Assembly: GCA_035765755.1 (NCBI GenBank)
Contig: DASTWW010000232.1
Span: 1 to 23,980 of the forward strand
Length of the DNA stretch: 23,980 nt
Reading direction: 5' to 3'
Source of the DNA: DASSKA01 sp035765755
GTDB lineage: Bacteria; Actinomycetota; Actinomycetes; Propionibacteriales; Nocardioidaceae
Shown: one piece after another, positions 9,507 through 16,777 of the stretch
How the letters are laid out: each line of letters starts with the position of its first letter
Position numbering within the stretch: the first letter of the stretch is position 1
Notes under the pieces: model-generated
Told to the model about the DNA's origin: nothing
Databases searched by the model: none
What the model saw: only the letters and a program-made list of their open reading frames with translations
Position numbers and translations under genes: made by a program

Positions 9507-9971
9507 ATGTCAGGCACAACATCAGGACCCGGCACCAAGCAGACCGGTACCGACATTCCCCGGCAGTACGCGCCGGCGAAGTCGGAACCGACCGGCTGGA
9601 TCGGCTGGATCGTGTTCGCGGCCACGCTCGCCCTCGTGGTCGGCGTGTTCGACCTCATCGAGGGGTTCATCGCGCTGTTCAAGGACTCGTACTACCTCGT
9701 GGCGCCGAGTGGCCTGGTCGTGAACGTCAACTACACCGCCTGGGGCTGGGTGCACATCGCCATCGGCGCGGTGCTGGTAGCGACCGCTCTCGGCCTGTTC
9801 GCCGGGCAGACCTGGGCGAGGGTCGTCGGCGTGGTCATCGCCGTGCTCAGCGCGATCGTGAACTTCGCGTTCATCCCGGCGTACCCGCTCTGGGCCATGG
9901 CTGTGATCGCCATCGACGTGTTCATCATCTACGCGCTCACGGCGCACGGCGCCGAGATGAAGGAGGTCTGA
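9507..9971 (+). CDS. DUF7144-family four-helix membrane protein
   Basis: Small integral membrane protein of 154 aa with a hydrophilic N-terminal tail (1-28) and four hydrophobic segments at about 33-57, 79-99, 105-122 and 126-146. The pattern of GWIGWIVFAA, then FDLIEGFIALF, then a YTAWGWVHIAIGA turn matches the actinobacterial DUF7144 family, whose function is unknown. Such proteins have sometimes been labelled as pyrophosphatases, but no pyrophosphatase motif is present here. Start ATG 9507 with AAGGAG at 9494-9499. The next gene begins three bases after its stop and uses AGGAGG within this gene's end as ribosome binding site, so the two are an operon. It follows the LuxR-type regulator on the same strand and may be its target. 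Confidence 0.82.
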   Translation: MSGTTSGPGTKQTGTDIPRQYAPAKSEPTGWIGWIVFAATLALVVGVFDLIEGFIALFKDSYYLVAPSGLVVNVNYTAWGWVHIAIGAVLVATALGLFAGQTWARVVGVVIAVLSAIVNFAFIPAYPLWAMAVIAIDVFIIYALTAHGAEMKEV

Positions 9972-9974
9972 GCC

Positions 9975-10382
9975 ATGTCACTGTGGGAGGTGATGGTCTC
10001 CATCATCTGGTTCATGCTGCTGGTGGCCTGGTTCTGGCTGCTGATCGTCATCATCGGTGACCTGTTCCGCGACCAGAGCCTCTCCGGCTGGGCCAAGGGC
10101 GGTTGGTGCATCTTCCTGATCGTGCTCCCGTGGGTCGGCGTGCTCGCCTACCTGGTCACCCGCGGCCGCTCCATGGGCGAGCGGGCCTCGCGGGAGGCCG
10201 CGGAGAACGACAAGGCGTTCCGGGCCTACGTCCGGGAGGCGGCCGGTAGCAGCACCAACGGGCTCGCCGACGAGCTCGCGAAGCTGACCGATCTTCGCGA
10301 CCGGGGCGTCATCTCACCTGCGGACTACGAGGCGGCCAAGGCCAGGGTGCTCGGCCAGGCCACGCACCGCGCGGCCAGCTGA
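9975..10382 (+). CDS. PLDc_N and SHOCT domain membrane protein
   Basis: 135 aa. Two membrane helices at about 10-30 and 43-63 flank the DLFRDQSLSGWAKGGW loop characteristic of the PLDc_N module, a membrane anchor that is not itself a nuclease. A charged linker (64-96) leads to a C-terminal SHOCT motif (about 97-127, LADELAKLTDLRDRGVIS then DYEAAKARVL), a short helical oligomerisation or targeting motif. The ribosome binding site AGGAGG (9961-9966) lies inside the end of the upstream gene, eight bases from ATG 9975, so the pair is translationally coupled. In actinobacteria such PLDc_N-SHOCT proteins are widespread and mostly uncharacterised; a role in envelope or stress physiology is only a guess. 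Confidence 0.85.
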   Translation: MSLWEVMVSIIWFMLLVAWFWLLIVIIGDLFRDQSLSGWAKGGWCIFLIVLPWVGVLAYLVTRGRSMGERASREAAENDKAFRAYVREAAGSSTNGLADELAKLTDLRDRGVISPADYEAAKARVLGQATHRAAS

Positions 10383-10931
10383 GTGCAGCAGGTGTCCGAG
10401 GGCCGGACCCCTCCCGTGGGGTCCGGCCCCCGGCATGTCCCGCCTCCTCAGCCCTGGCGGCATCAGCTGTCCGCCGCGCCCCGGGTGAGGACGGGTCCGG
10501 GCATCGGCGGCCGGCGCCGGCAGCCGGTGCCGGACCGACGGGCGGTGCTGGATCCTCGGCCGATGCAGGAGCGAACGGGTCGGCCCGGTGGCGGGCCGGG
10601 CGGGGCGGGGTGCGGGCGCCGGAGCCGCGGGAGCGCTGTCCAGGATCACCCGGGCCAGCGCGTTCTCAGAGGCGGGCGAGCGACCCGGGTCGGTCCGAGC
10701 AGGAACGGACGGACCCGGGGCCGCCACGGTGCCCTCGGCAGCGGCGCCGACGGCGCTGAGCAGCCCGGCCGCGAACCAGCGCCCGGGCAGCGCGCTGGCG
10801 CGTAGGTTGATGCCGATCACCGCGGCCGCCACCGCCAGGAGCACCGCGAACGCGACGACCGGCTTGCGGTGGTCGATGCGTGGCGGCACGGCGGCTCCCG
10901 GGACGGTCTGCGGTGGGGTGGGCCGTGCCAT
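10314..10931 (-). CDS. Hypothetical Pro/Ala-rich membrane-anchored protein downstream of clpX (uncertain)
   Basis: An open frame of up to 205 codons starts 42 bp after the clpX stop on the same strand. Its N-terminal part looks real: a short polar start, one hydrophobic segment (KPVVAFAVLLAVAAAVIGI), then an Ala/Pro-rich stretch including ENALARVILDSAP. The first ATG (10931) has GGGGAGG directly abutting it; a GTG at 10889, preceded by GGGAG with normal spacing, is a better start. The C-terminal third is Arg/Pro/His-rich, reads through the terminator hairpin and overlaps the end of the opposite-strand gene by 69 bp, which is unlike a finished protein. A shift to the next frame near 10600-10620 would end at a TGA at 10463-10465, just before the terminator. 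Function unknown; a chance open frame is possible. Confidence 0.35.
   Translation of the reverse strand: MARPTPPQTVPGAAVPPRIDHRKPVVAFAVLLAVAAAVIGINLRASALPGRWFAAGLLSAVGAAAEGTVAAPGPSVPARTDPGRSPASENALARVILDSAPAAPAPAPRPARPATGPTRSLLHRPRIQHRPSVRHRLPAPAADARTRPHPGRGGQLMPPGLRRRDMPGAGPHGRGPALGHLLHSAGRAVRGLAEHPGLGRLVVRR
10401..10428. terminator. Perfect hairpin terminator after the PLDc_N-SHOCT gene
   Basis: GGCCGGACCCC (10401-10411) and GGGGTCCGGCC (10418-10428) form an 11-bp perfect stem with a 6-nt loop, 18 bp after the stop of the plus-strand gene. It is symmetric, so it can act on both strands and would also stop transcription coming from clpX on the minus strand. No T-run is present, as is common in high-GC actinobacteria. 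Confidence 0.75.
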
Positions 10932-10973
10932 CCTCCCCGACGCAGGCAGGCCGCGTCTCGAGAACCGGACAGA

Positions 10974-12251
<1,278 letters not shown>

Positions 12252-12279
12252 AGGCGCGACTCCTCACGACTCGGGCCGG

Positions 12280-12341
12280 CGGACCCGCCTTGGGTCCGGC
12301 TCCGCCGGCGGCATGTACCGCTGTCATCTCCACCGTGTCAG
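12280..12341 (-). promoter_or_regulatory. Region between clpP2 and clpX: possible promoter and hairpin
   Basis: Read on the minus strand, CTGACA (12341-12336) lies 18 bp before TACATG (12317-12312), a weak sigma-70-like pair that could give clpX its own transcript. Just downstream, CGGACCC and GGGTCCG (12298-12292 with 12286-12280) form a 7-bp stem with a 5-nt loop, flanked by two copies of GCCGGC. The hairpin could be an attenuator between clpP2 and clpX or a 5'-leader structure. Both readings are weak and are not fully compatible. Confidence 0.3.
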
Positions 12342-12405
12342 CTCCACAGTCGAAGGTACCCCGTCGTGTCCCCGAATGGGATGGCAACACGACGACTCCG
12401 ACGGG

Positions 12406-13092
12406 TCACACCATCGCCTGGGAGCCCTTGCGCGACTCGAGCACCGAGTCGATCAGACCGTACTCCACCGCGCCCTCCGCGGTCAGGATCTTGTCCCGTT
12501 CGATGTCGCGGCTCACGTCCTCCACCGACTTCCCGGTGTGCTCGGCGATCATCGTCTCCAGCAGCTCGCGCATCCGGAGAATCTCGTTGGCCTGGATCTC
12601 GATGTCCGAGGTCTGGCCGTAGGTGCCCTCGGTGTAGGGCTGGTGGATCAGGATCCGGCTGTTCGGCAACGCCAGCCGCTTGCCGGGCGCGCCGGCCGCG
12701 AGCAGGATCGCCGCGGCCGAGGCGGCCTGGCCCAGGCAGACGGTCTGGATGTCGGGCTTGACGAACCGCATCGTGTCGTAGATCGCGGTCAGCGCGGTGA
12801 ACGAGCCGCCCGGGGAGTTGATGTAGATCTGGATGTCCCGGTCGGGGTCCATCGACTCCAGGCACAGCAGCTGGGCCATCACCGCGTTGGAGATGTCGTC
12901 GCTGATCGGGGTGCCGAGGAAGATGATCCGGTCCTCGAACAGCTTCCCGTAGGGGTCGATGCGGCGGAAGCCGTACGACGTACGCTCCTCCCACTGCGGG
13001 ATGTAGTAGTTCATGTCCGCGGCGTACGCGCGAGAGGCGATTCCCTCGGGACTCCTGCGGTCGGCGAGACCGGGGATGTGGGTGCTGCTCAT
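12406..13092 (-). CDS. clpP2: ATP-dependent Clp protease proteolytic subunit ClpP2
   Basis: Serine peptidase subunit, one of the two ring types of the actinobacterial ClpP1P2 complex. The catalytic triad is intact: Ser in GQAASAAA, His in ILIHQP and Asp in ERDKILT (S129, H154, D204 counted from the upstream GTG at 13104). That GTG overlaps the clpP1 stop (GTGA, 13101-13104) and has no good Shine-Dalgarno. The ATG at 13092 is preferred because AGGGA lies about five bases upstream. A third candidate, ATG at 13014, would remove a 26-residue leader that may be a propeptide. Typical elements INSPGGS and the head-domain helix QANEILRMRELLE are present. Co-transcribed and translationally coupled with clpP1. 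Confidence 0.97.
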   Translation of the reverse strand: MSSTHIPGLADRRSPEGIASRAYAADMNYYIPQWEERTSYGFRRIDPYGKLFEDRIIFLGTPISDDISNAVMAQLLCLESMDPDRDIQIYINSPGGSFTALTAIYDTMRFVKPDIQTVCLGQAASAAAILLAAGAPGKRLALPNSRILIHQPYTEGTYGQTSDIEIQANEILRMRELLETMIAEHTGKSVEDVSRDIERDKILTAEGAVEYGLIDSVLESRKGSQAMV

Positions 13093-13100
13093 CTCTTCCC

Positions 13101-13715
13101 TCACTTCTTGGCCGGCCGGCCCTGGTCGGCGACCTGGCCGGCGGACGCGACGACCTTGTCGATGAAGCCGTACTCGAGTGCCTGCTCGGCGGTGAACCAG
13201 CGGTCGCGGTCGGCGTCGGTCTCGACCTGCTCGAGCGGCTGGCCGGTGTGCTGGCTGATCAGGTTGAACAGCACCTTCTTGATGTGCAGGGACTGCTGCG
13301 CCTGGATCTTGATGTCGGACGCGGAGCCGCCCATGCCGCCGGAGGGCTGGTGCATCATGATCCGCGCGTGCGGGAGGGCGTACCGCTTGCCCTTCGCCCC
13401 CGCGCAGAGCAGGAACTGGCCCATCGAGGCGGCCAGACCCATCCCCACCGTCGCCACGTCGTTGGAGATGTAGTTCATGGTGTCGTAGATGGCCATGCCG
13501 GCATCCACCGAGCCACCGGGAGAGTTGATGTAGAGGAAGATGTCCGCCTCGGGGTCCTCCGCGTTGAGCAGGAGCATCTGCGCGCAGATCGCGTTGGCGT
13601 TCTGGTCGCGCACCTCGGAGCCGAGGAAGACGATCCGCTCCTTGAGCAACCGCTGGTAGATGTGGTCGTCGAGACCGTAGGTCTGGCCACCACCGTTCAT
13701 CTGGGTCTCAGTCAC
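13101..13715 (-). CDS. clpP1: ATP-dependent Clp protease proteolytic subunit ClpP1
   Basis: First of the two ClpP genes, 204 aa. Catalytic triad Ser97 (GLAASMGQ), His122 (MMHQPSGG) and Asp171 (RDRWFT); oxyanion-hole region NSPGGSVDAG (64-73). In actinobacteria ClpP1 and ClpP2 form mixed two-ring particles that are usually essential. Start GTG at 13715; a hexamer TAGGGT six bases before it suggests the message begins at the start codon with no leader, and no well-spaced Shine-Dalgarno is present. An in-frame ATG five codons downstream has an even weaker site. A CGC-N5-GCG box typical of ClgR activation lies about 60 bp upstream. The stop overlaps the first possible clpP2 start. Confidence 0.97.
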   Translation of the reverse strand: MTETQMNGGGQTYGLDDHIYQRLLKERIVFLGSEVRDQNANAICAQMLLLNAEDPEADIFLYINSPGGSVDAGMAIYDTMNYISNDVATVGMGLAASMGQFLLCAGAKGKRYALPHARIMMHQPSGGMGGSASDIKIQAQQSLHIKKVLFNLISQHTGQPLEQVETDADRDRWFTAEQALEYGFIDKVVASAGQVADQGRPAKK

Positions 13716-13727
13716 GCCTCGACCCTA
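13716..13727 (-). promoter_or_regulatory. Probable leaderless -10 promoter of clpP1P2
   Basis: TAGGGT (13727-13722, minus strand) fits the actinobacterial -10 pattern TANNNT and is followed by exactly six bases and then the GTG start, so transcription would begin at or next to the start codon. No convincing -35 hexamer is present, which fits a promoter needing an activator. Confidence 0.55.
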
Positions 13728-13768
13728 GCCAACGCCGCCCGCAGTTCCACGGGGGCGGTGCCGGTGTT

Positions 13769-13779
13769 CGCCAACAGCG
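13769..13779 (-). promoter_or_regulatory. Candidate ClgR-binding box upstream of clpP1
   Basis: On the minus strand the site reads CGC-TGTTG-GCG followed by AAC, matching the CGC-N5-GCG core of the ClgR operator known from Corynebacterium, Mycobacterium and Streptomyces clp genes. Its centre is about 59 bp before the proposed transcription start, a usual place for an activator. clgR itself is not in this window. Confidence 0.5.
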
Positions 13780-13813
13780 GACTCCCGGCCCGTGCCCGGA
13801 AGGCCCGGCCGGG

Positions 13814-15229
13814 TCAGGAGGTCGACTGCTCCTGCTCGGCGGCCTCGCCGGTGGCGCCCTCCTGGGCCTCCTCGGCGCCCGCCTCCTCCTGACCGGGCTC
13901 GGCGAGCGAGCCGTCCGGGAGCAGGTTCTTCAGGTCCACCTCGTTCCCCGAGGCGTCGCTGACCTTGGCGGCCTCGACGATGCCGGCCAGCGCCTTGCCG
14001 CGGACCACCTCGGAGACCATCTCCGGGATGTGGTTGTGCTCGACCATGTGCCGGGCGAACTCGTTCGGGTCCTGACCGGACTGCTGGGCCCGGCGGAAGA
14101 TGTGGTCGGTCAGCTCCTGCTGGTCCACCCCGATCTCGGTCTTGCGGGCGACCTCCTCGAGCAGGAACTGGGCAGCCACGGCGTCGCGGACCCGCTTCTC
14201 CAGGTCGGCCTCGAACTCGTCGATGGTCATCTCCTCGGAGTCCAGGTAGGACTGCATGGAGATCCCGGCGTACTCCAGCTGCTGCTCGACGTTCTCCCGG
14301 CGGGCGTTGATCTCCGCCTCGACCATGGCGTCGGGCAGCGGGATCTCGACCAGCTCGAGCAGCCGCTCGAGTACCGCGTCGCGGGCGCTGGCGGCCTGCT
14401 CGAGACGCTTGCCGCGCTCCAGCCGGGTGCGGATGTCGGCGCGCAGCTCCTCGACGGTGTCGAACTCCGAGGCGGTCTGCGCGAACTCGTCGTCGAGCTC
14501 GGGCAGGTCCTGCTCCTTGACCGCCGAGACCTTCACCTCGACGTCGACCTCGTTGCCCATCTGGTCGCCGCCGACCAGCCGGGAGGTGAAGGTCTTCTCC
14601 TCCCCCGCGCTCATGCCCAGCAGCGCCTCGTCGATGCCGTCGACGAGGCCCTCGGTGCCGACCTGGTAGCTCATCCCGCTCACCTCGGCGCCCTCGACAG
14701 GCTCGCCGTCCTTGCGAGCCAGCAGGTCGATGACCACGAAGTCGCGGTCCGCGGCCGGCCGGTCCACCTCGTGCAAGGTCGCGAACCGCTCGCGGAGGCT
14801 GCGCAGCTGCTCCTCGACGTCCTCGTCGGTGACCTCGAGGTCCTCGACGCTGACCTCGAGCCCCTCGTAGTCCGGCACCGTGATCTCCGGGCGGACGTCG
14901 ACCTCGGCGGTGAACTCCAGCGTGTCGTTGTCGTCGAGCCGGGTGATGTCGATCTGCGGCTGGTCGAGCGGCTGTAGCTCGTTGGCCTGCAGCGCGTCGA
15001 CGTACAGCTTCGGCAGCGCCTCGTTGATCGCCTCGTCGAGCACGGCGGGGCGGCCGATCTGCCGGTCGATGACCATCGGCGGCACCTTGCCGCGGCGGAA
15101 GCCCGGCACGTTGATCTGCTTCGCGATCTTCTTGTACGCCGCGTCGAGGCTCGGCTTGAGCTCCTCGAAGGGCACCTCGACGGTGAGCTTGGCCCGAGTG
15201 GGGCTCAGAGTCTCGACGGCGCTCTTCAC
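13814..15229 (-). CDS. tig: Trigger factor (ribosome-bound chaperone, peptidyl-prolyl isomerase)
   Basis: Chaperone that meets nascent chains at the ribosome exit. 471 aa. The ribosome-binding signature GFRRGKVP is at 43-50, the FKBP-type isomerase domain spans about 160-245 (DRDFVVIDLLA through GEEKTFTSRL), and the helical C-terminal chaperone domain follows from about 250 to 420. The last 40 residues are a Glu/Ala-rich, probably disordered acidic tail, common in actinobacterial trigger factors. Start GTG at 15229 with GAGGAG eight bases upstream (15238-15243). It is the upstream neighbour of clpP1P2 with a 98-bp gap containing the clp promoter, a typical folding and degradation cluster. The tRNA-Pro gene lies just upstream on the same strand. 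Confidence 0.97.
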   Translation of the reverse strand: MKSAVETLSPTRAKLTVEVPFEELKPSLDAAYKKIAKQINVPGFRRGKVPPMVIDRQIGRPAVLDEAINEALPKLYVDALQANELQPLDQPQIDITRLDDNDTLEFTAEVDVRPEITVPDYEGLEVSVEDLEVTDEDVEEQLRSLRERFATLHEVDRPAADRDFVVIDLLARKDGEPVEGAEVSGMSYQVGTEGLVDGIDEALLGMSAGEEKTFTSRLVGGDQMGNEVDVEVKVSAVKEQDLPELDDEFAQTASEFDTVEELRADIRTRLERGKRLEQAASARDAVLERLLELVEIPLPDAMVEAEINARRENVEQQLEYAGISMQSYLDSEEMTIDEFEADLEKRVRDAVAAQFLLEEVARKTEIGVDQQELTDHIFRRAQQSGQDPNEFARHMVEHNHIPEMVSEVVRGKALAGIVEAAKVSDASGNEVDLKNLLPDGSLAEPGQEEAGAEEAQEGATGEAAEQEQSTS

Positions 15230-15286
15230 AGGTCTGTCTCCTCAGTGTCTTTGTGAGTCTTGGTGCAGCACGCTCGACCGGACGGC

Positions 15287-15308
15287 GTGAGCCCCCGGTT
15301 GGGCCCAC
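15287..15308 (-). terminator. Hairpin after tRNA-Pro, before tig
   Basis: On the minus strand GTGGGCCC (15308-15301) pairs with GGGCTCAC (15294-15287), eight pairs including one G-U, with a 6-nt loop, ten bases past the tRNA CCA end. It probably ends the tRNA transcript and separates it from tig, whose start is 58 bp on. Confidence 0.5.
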
Positions 15309-15317
15309 CTGTGAGCA

Positions 15318-15393
15318 TGGTCGGGGCGACAGGACTCGAACCTGCGGTCTCCTGCTCCCAAAGCAGGCGCGCTAGCCACTACGCTACGCCCCG
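15318..15393 (-). tRNA. tRNA-Pro (anticodon UGG), CCA encoded
   Basis: Complete cloverleaf on the minus strand. The acceptor stem is CGGGGCG/CGCCCCG, the anticodon arm is CCTGC-TTTGGGA-GCAGG with anticodon TGG, and the T-arm is GCAGG-TTCGAGT-CCTGT. The discriminator A is followed by a genomically encoded CCA (15320-15318). This proline tRNA reads CCA/CCG-type codons by wobble. Confidence 0.97.
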
Positions 15394-15421
15394 GCGCCGC
15401 ACGCAGCGACGGGCCCTCGAA

Positions 15422-15427
15422 AGTCTA
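15422..15427 (-). promoter_or_regulatory. Candidate -10 element for tRNA-Pro
   Basis: TAGACT on the minus strand fits TANNNT and lies about 28 bp before the mature 5' end, the right distance for a tRNA promoter with a short leader. TTACGG with a 19-bp spacer is the best available -35, and it is poor. No equally good element was found for tRNA-Gly in the shared 138-bp gap (15394-15531). Confidence 0.35.
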
Positions 15428-15531
15428 GTGGACCGGCCGCCACGGTCCGTAATCGGTGCGGTTCGGTCGCGCGCGCCCGGCTGTGGCACCATAGGGGCGC
15501 GCCCGGCCGGTCAACGGCTCCGAGGGCGCTC

Positions 15532-15605
15532 GCGGATGTAGCTCAATGGTAGAGCCTCAGTCTTCCAAACTGATGACGCGGGTTCGATTCCCGTCATCCG
15601 CTCCA
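15532..15605 (+). tRNA. tRNA-Gly (anticodon UCC), CCA encoded
   Basis: Acceptor stem GCGGATG/CATCCGC, D-arm GCTC-AATGGTA-GAGC, anticodon arm TCAGT-CTTCCAA-ACTGA with anticodon TCC, T-arm GCGGG-TTCGATT-CCCGT, discriminator T and encoded CCA (15603-15605). It is divergent from tRNA-Pro with 138 bp between them, and convergent with the phosphatase gene, whose stop codon lies eight bases past the CCA. Confidence 0.97.
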
Positions 15606-15624
15606 CTGCCGGTCATCGGCGGTG
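15604..15624. terminator. Hairpin shared by tRNA-Gly and the convergent phosphatase gene
   Basis: CACTGCCG (15604-15611) pairs with CGGCGGTG (15617-15624), eight pairs with one G-U on the plus strand, around a 5-nt loop. The stem begins within the tRNA CCA, and the phosphatase stop codon (15613-15615) is in the loop. There is no other space for a terminator between these two convergent genes. Confidence 0.45.
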
Positions 15625-16728
15625 CACCAGGAGCAGGGCGCGGTCGTCGTTCATCGACTCGAGCCGGTTGATCAGCCGGCGGGCACCGTTCTCGAAGCCG
15701 GCGCGCAGCAGCCGCTCCCCCTGGCCCACCAGCTTGTCGATGCCCATCGCGATGTCCCGCTGCGGGGTCTCCACGAGGCCGTCGGTGTAGAGCAGCAGCG
15801 CGTCGCCATGCTGCAGGGTGCCCGCCACGCAGCTGAACTCGGCCTCGGGGATGACCCCGAGCACCGGCCCCTCCGTGTGGTGCACACCCCACCGGCCGGA
15901 GCCGGCGTGCAGCTGCACCGCGGGCGGGTGACCGGCCGAACGCAGCTCGAAGTCGCCGGTCTCCAGGTCGAGGTAGAGGTGGATGGCGGTCGCGAACCCC
16001 TCGCTCCAGTCCTGGCGCAGCAGGTAGCCGTTCGCGGCCGGCAGGAAGTCCGCTGCGGGCATCGAGCCGAGCAGCCCGCCGAAGGCACCGGACAGCAGCA
16101 GCGAGCGGGTGCCCGCCTGCTCCCCCTTGCCCGAGACGTCGACGACCGCGACCTGCAGCCTCCGCCCGTCGACCGTCCGGCTGGCCACCATGAAGTCGCC
16201 GGCGAACGAGGAGCCACCGGCGGAGCGCATCACCGCCTCGGCGTACCAGCCGCCCGGCAGCTCCGGCAACGTGCCCTGCTTGTTGATCCGGTCGCGCAGG
16301 TCCACCAGCATCGACTCGCCCCGCGCGCCGGCCACCCCCAGGCGGGAGCGTCGGAACGACGAGACCAGGATGATCAGCCCGATGACGAACTCGACCACGA
16401 TCGAGGCGATGCGGCGAACGTCGAGCGCAGCGGGCGTGGCGGCGACCACTACCACGACGACGCCGAGGACGAAGACCACGAACCACGGCAGCGTCCGCGG
16501 CCCGAGCACCAGGTTGCCGATCACCATCGGGATGACCAGGGCGACCATCGGCACCGCCGCGGGCAGCCCGTAGACCAGCCCGCCGATCACCAGCGTCAGC
16601 GCGGACAGCAGCAGCACCCACGGCATCTCGGCCTCGCGCAGCCGTCTGATGGTCATGTTCCACCGTCGCGTCACCACCCGGCGAGCGGGCATGCTCGCCG
16701 AATGGGCAGCGGAGGGGGCGGAAACCAC
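15613..16728 (-). CDS. Membrane-anchored SpoIIE/RsbU-type PP2C serine phosphatase
   Basis: 371 aa. An N-terminal membrane region (about 36-125, three or four helices) is joined to a cytoplasmic PPM/SpoIIE phosphatase domain (about 150-371). Metal-binding motifs look intact: AGDF (D178), VVDVSGKG (D197), LYTDG (D316) and the terminal NDDRALLL (D361/D362). Enzymes of this type dephosphorylate anti-anti-sigma factors or similar partners, but no STAS, anti-sigma or sensor domain is fused here and no partner gene is adjacent. Start GTG 16728: TAAGGT six bases upstream could be a leaderless -10, and its AAGG could equally serve as a Shine-Dalgarno seven bases away. An ATG 24 codons further in is possible. 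It lies 49 bp downstream of nei on the same strand. Confidence 0.88.
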   Translation of the reverse strand: MVSAPSAAHSASMPARRVVTRRWNMTIRRLREAEMPWVLLLSALTLVIGGLVYGLPAAVPMVALVIPMVIGNLVLGPRTLPWFVVFVLGVVVVVVAATPAALDVRRIASIVVEFVIGLIILVSSFRRSRLGVAGARGESMLVDLRDRINKQGTLPELPGGWYAEAVMRSAGGSSFAGDFMVASRTVDGRRLQVAVVDVSGKGEQAGTRSLLLSGAFGGLLGSMPAADFLPAANGYLLRQDWSEGFATAIHLYLDLETGDFELRSAGHPPAVQLHAGSGRWGVHHTEGPVLGVIPEAEFSCVAGTLQHGDALLLYTDGLVETPQRDIAMGIDKLVGQGERLLRAGFENGARRLINRLESMNDDRALLLVHRR

Positions 16729-16740
16729 GGATAGACCTTA
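16729..16740 (-). promoter_or_regulatory. Candidate leaderless -10 of the phosphatase gene
   Basis: TAAGGT (16740-16735, minus strand), then six bases, then the GTG start. This is the same geometry as at clpP1 and metG. The AAGG inside it is also at normal distance for ribosome binding, so this one is ambiguous. Confidence 0.4.
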
Positions 16741-16777
16741 GTGGCAGCAGGAGCGGGCCGGGGGCTTTACCGAAAGG

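Noticed and set aside
10383..10805. Plus-strand frame following the PLDc_N-SHOCT gene
   Set aside because: It starts on the base after the previous stop, reads through the perfect terminator hairpin and has low-complexity Gly/Arg/Pro content.
13795..13813. CCCGG/CCGGG repeats right after tig as a terminator
   Set aside because: Five-base arms with a 9-nt loop in GC-rich DNA are expected by chance; no convincing tig terminator was found.
13725..15308. Minus-strand open frame of 527 codons overlapping tig in another frame
   Set aside because: Extremely Arg/Gly-rich and without motifs; tig in the correct frame has all trigger factor signatures.
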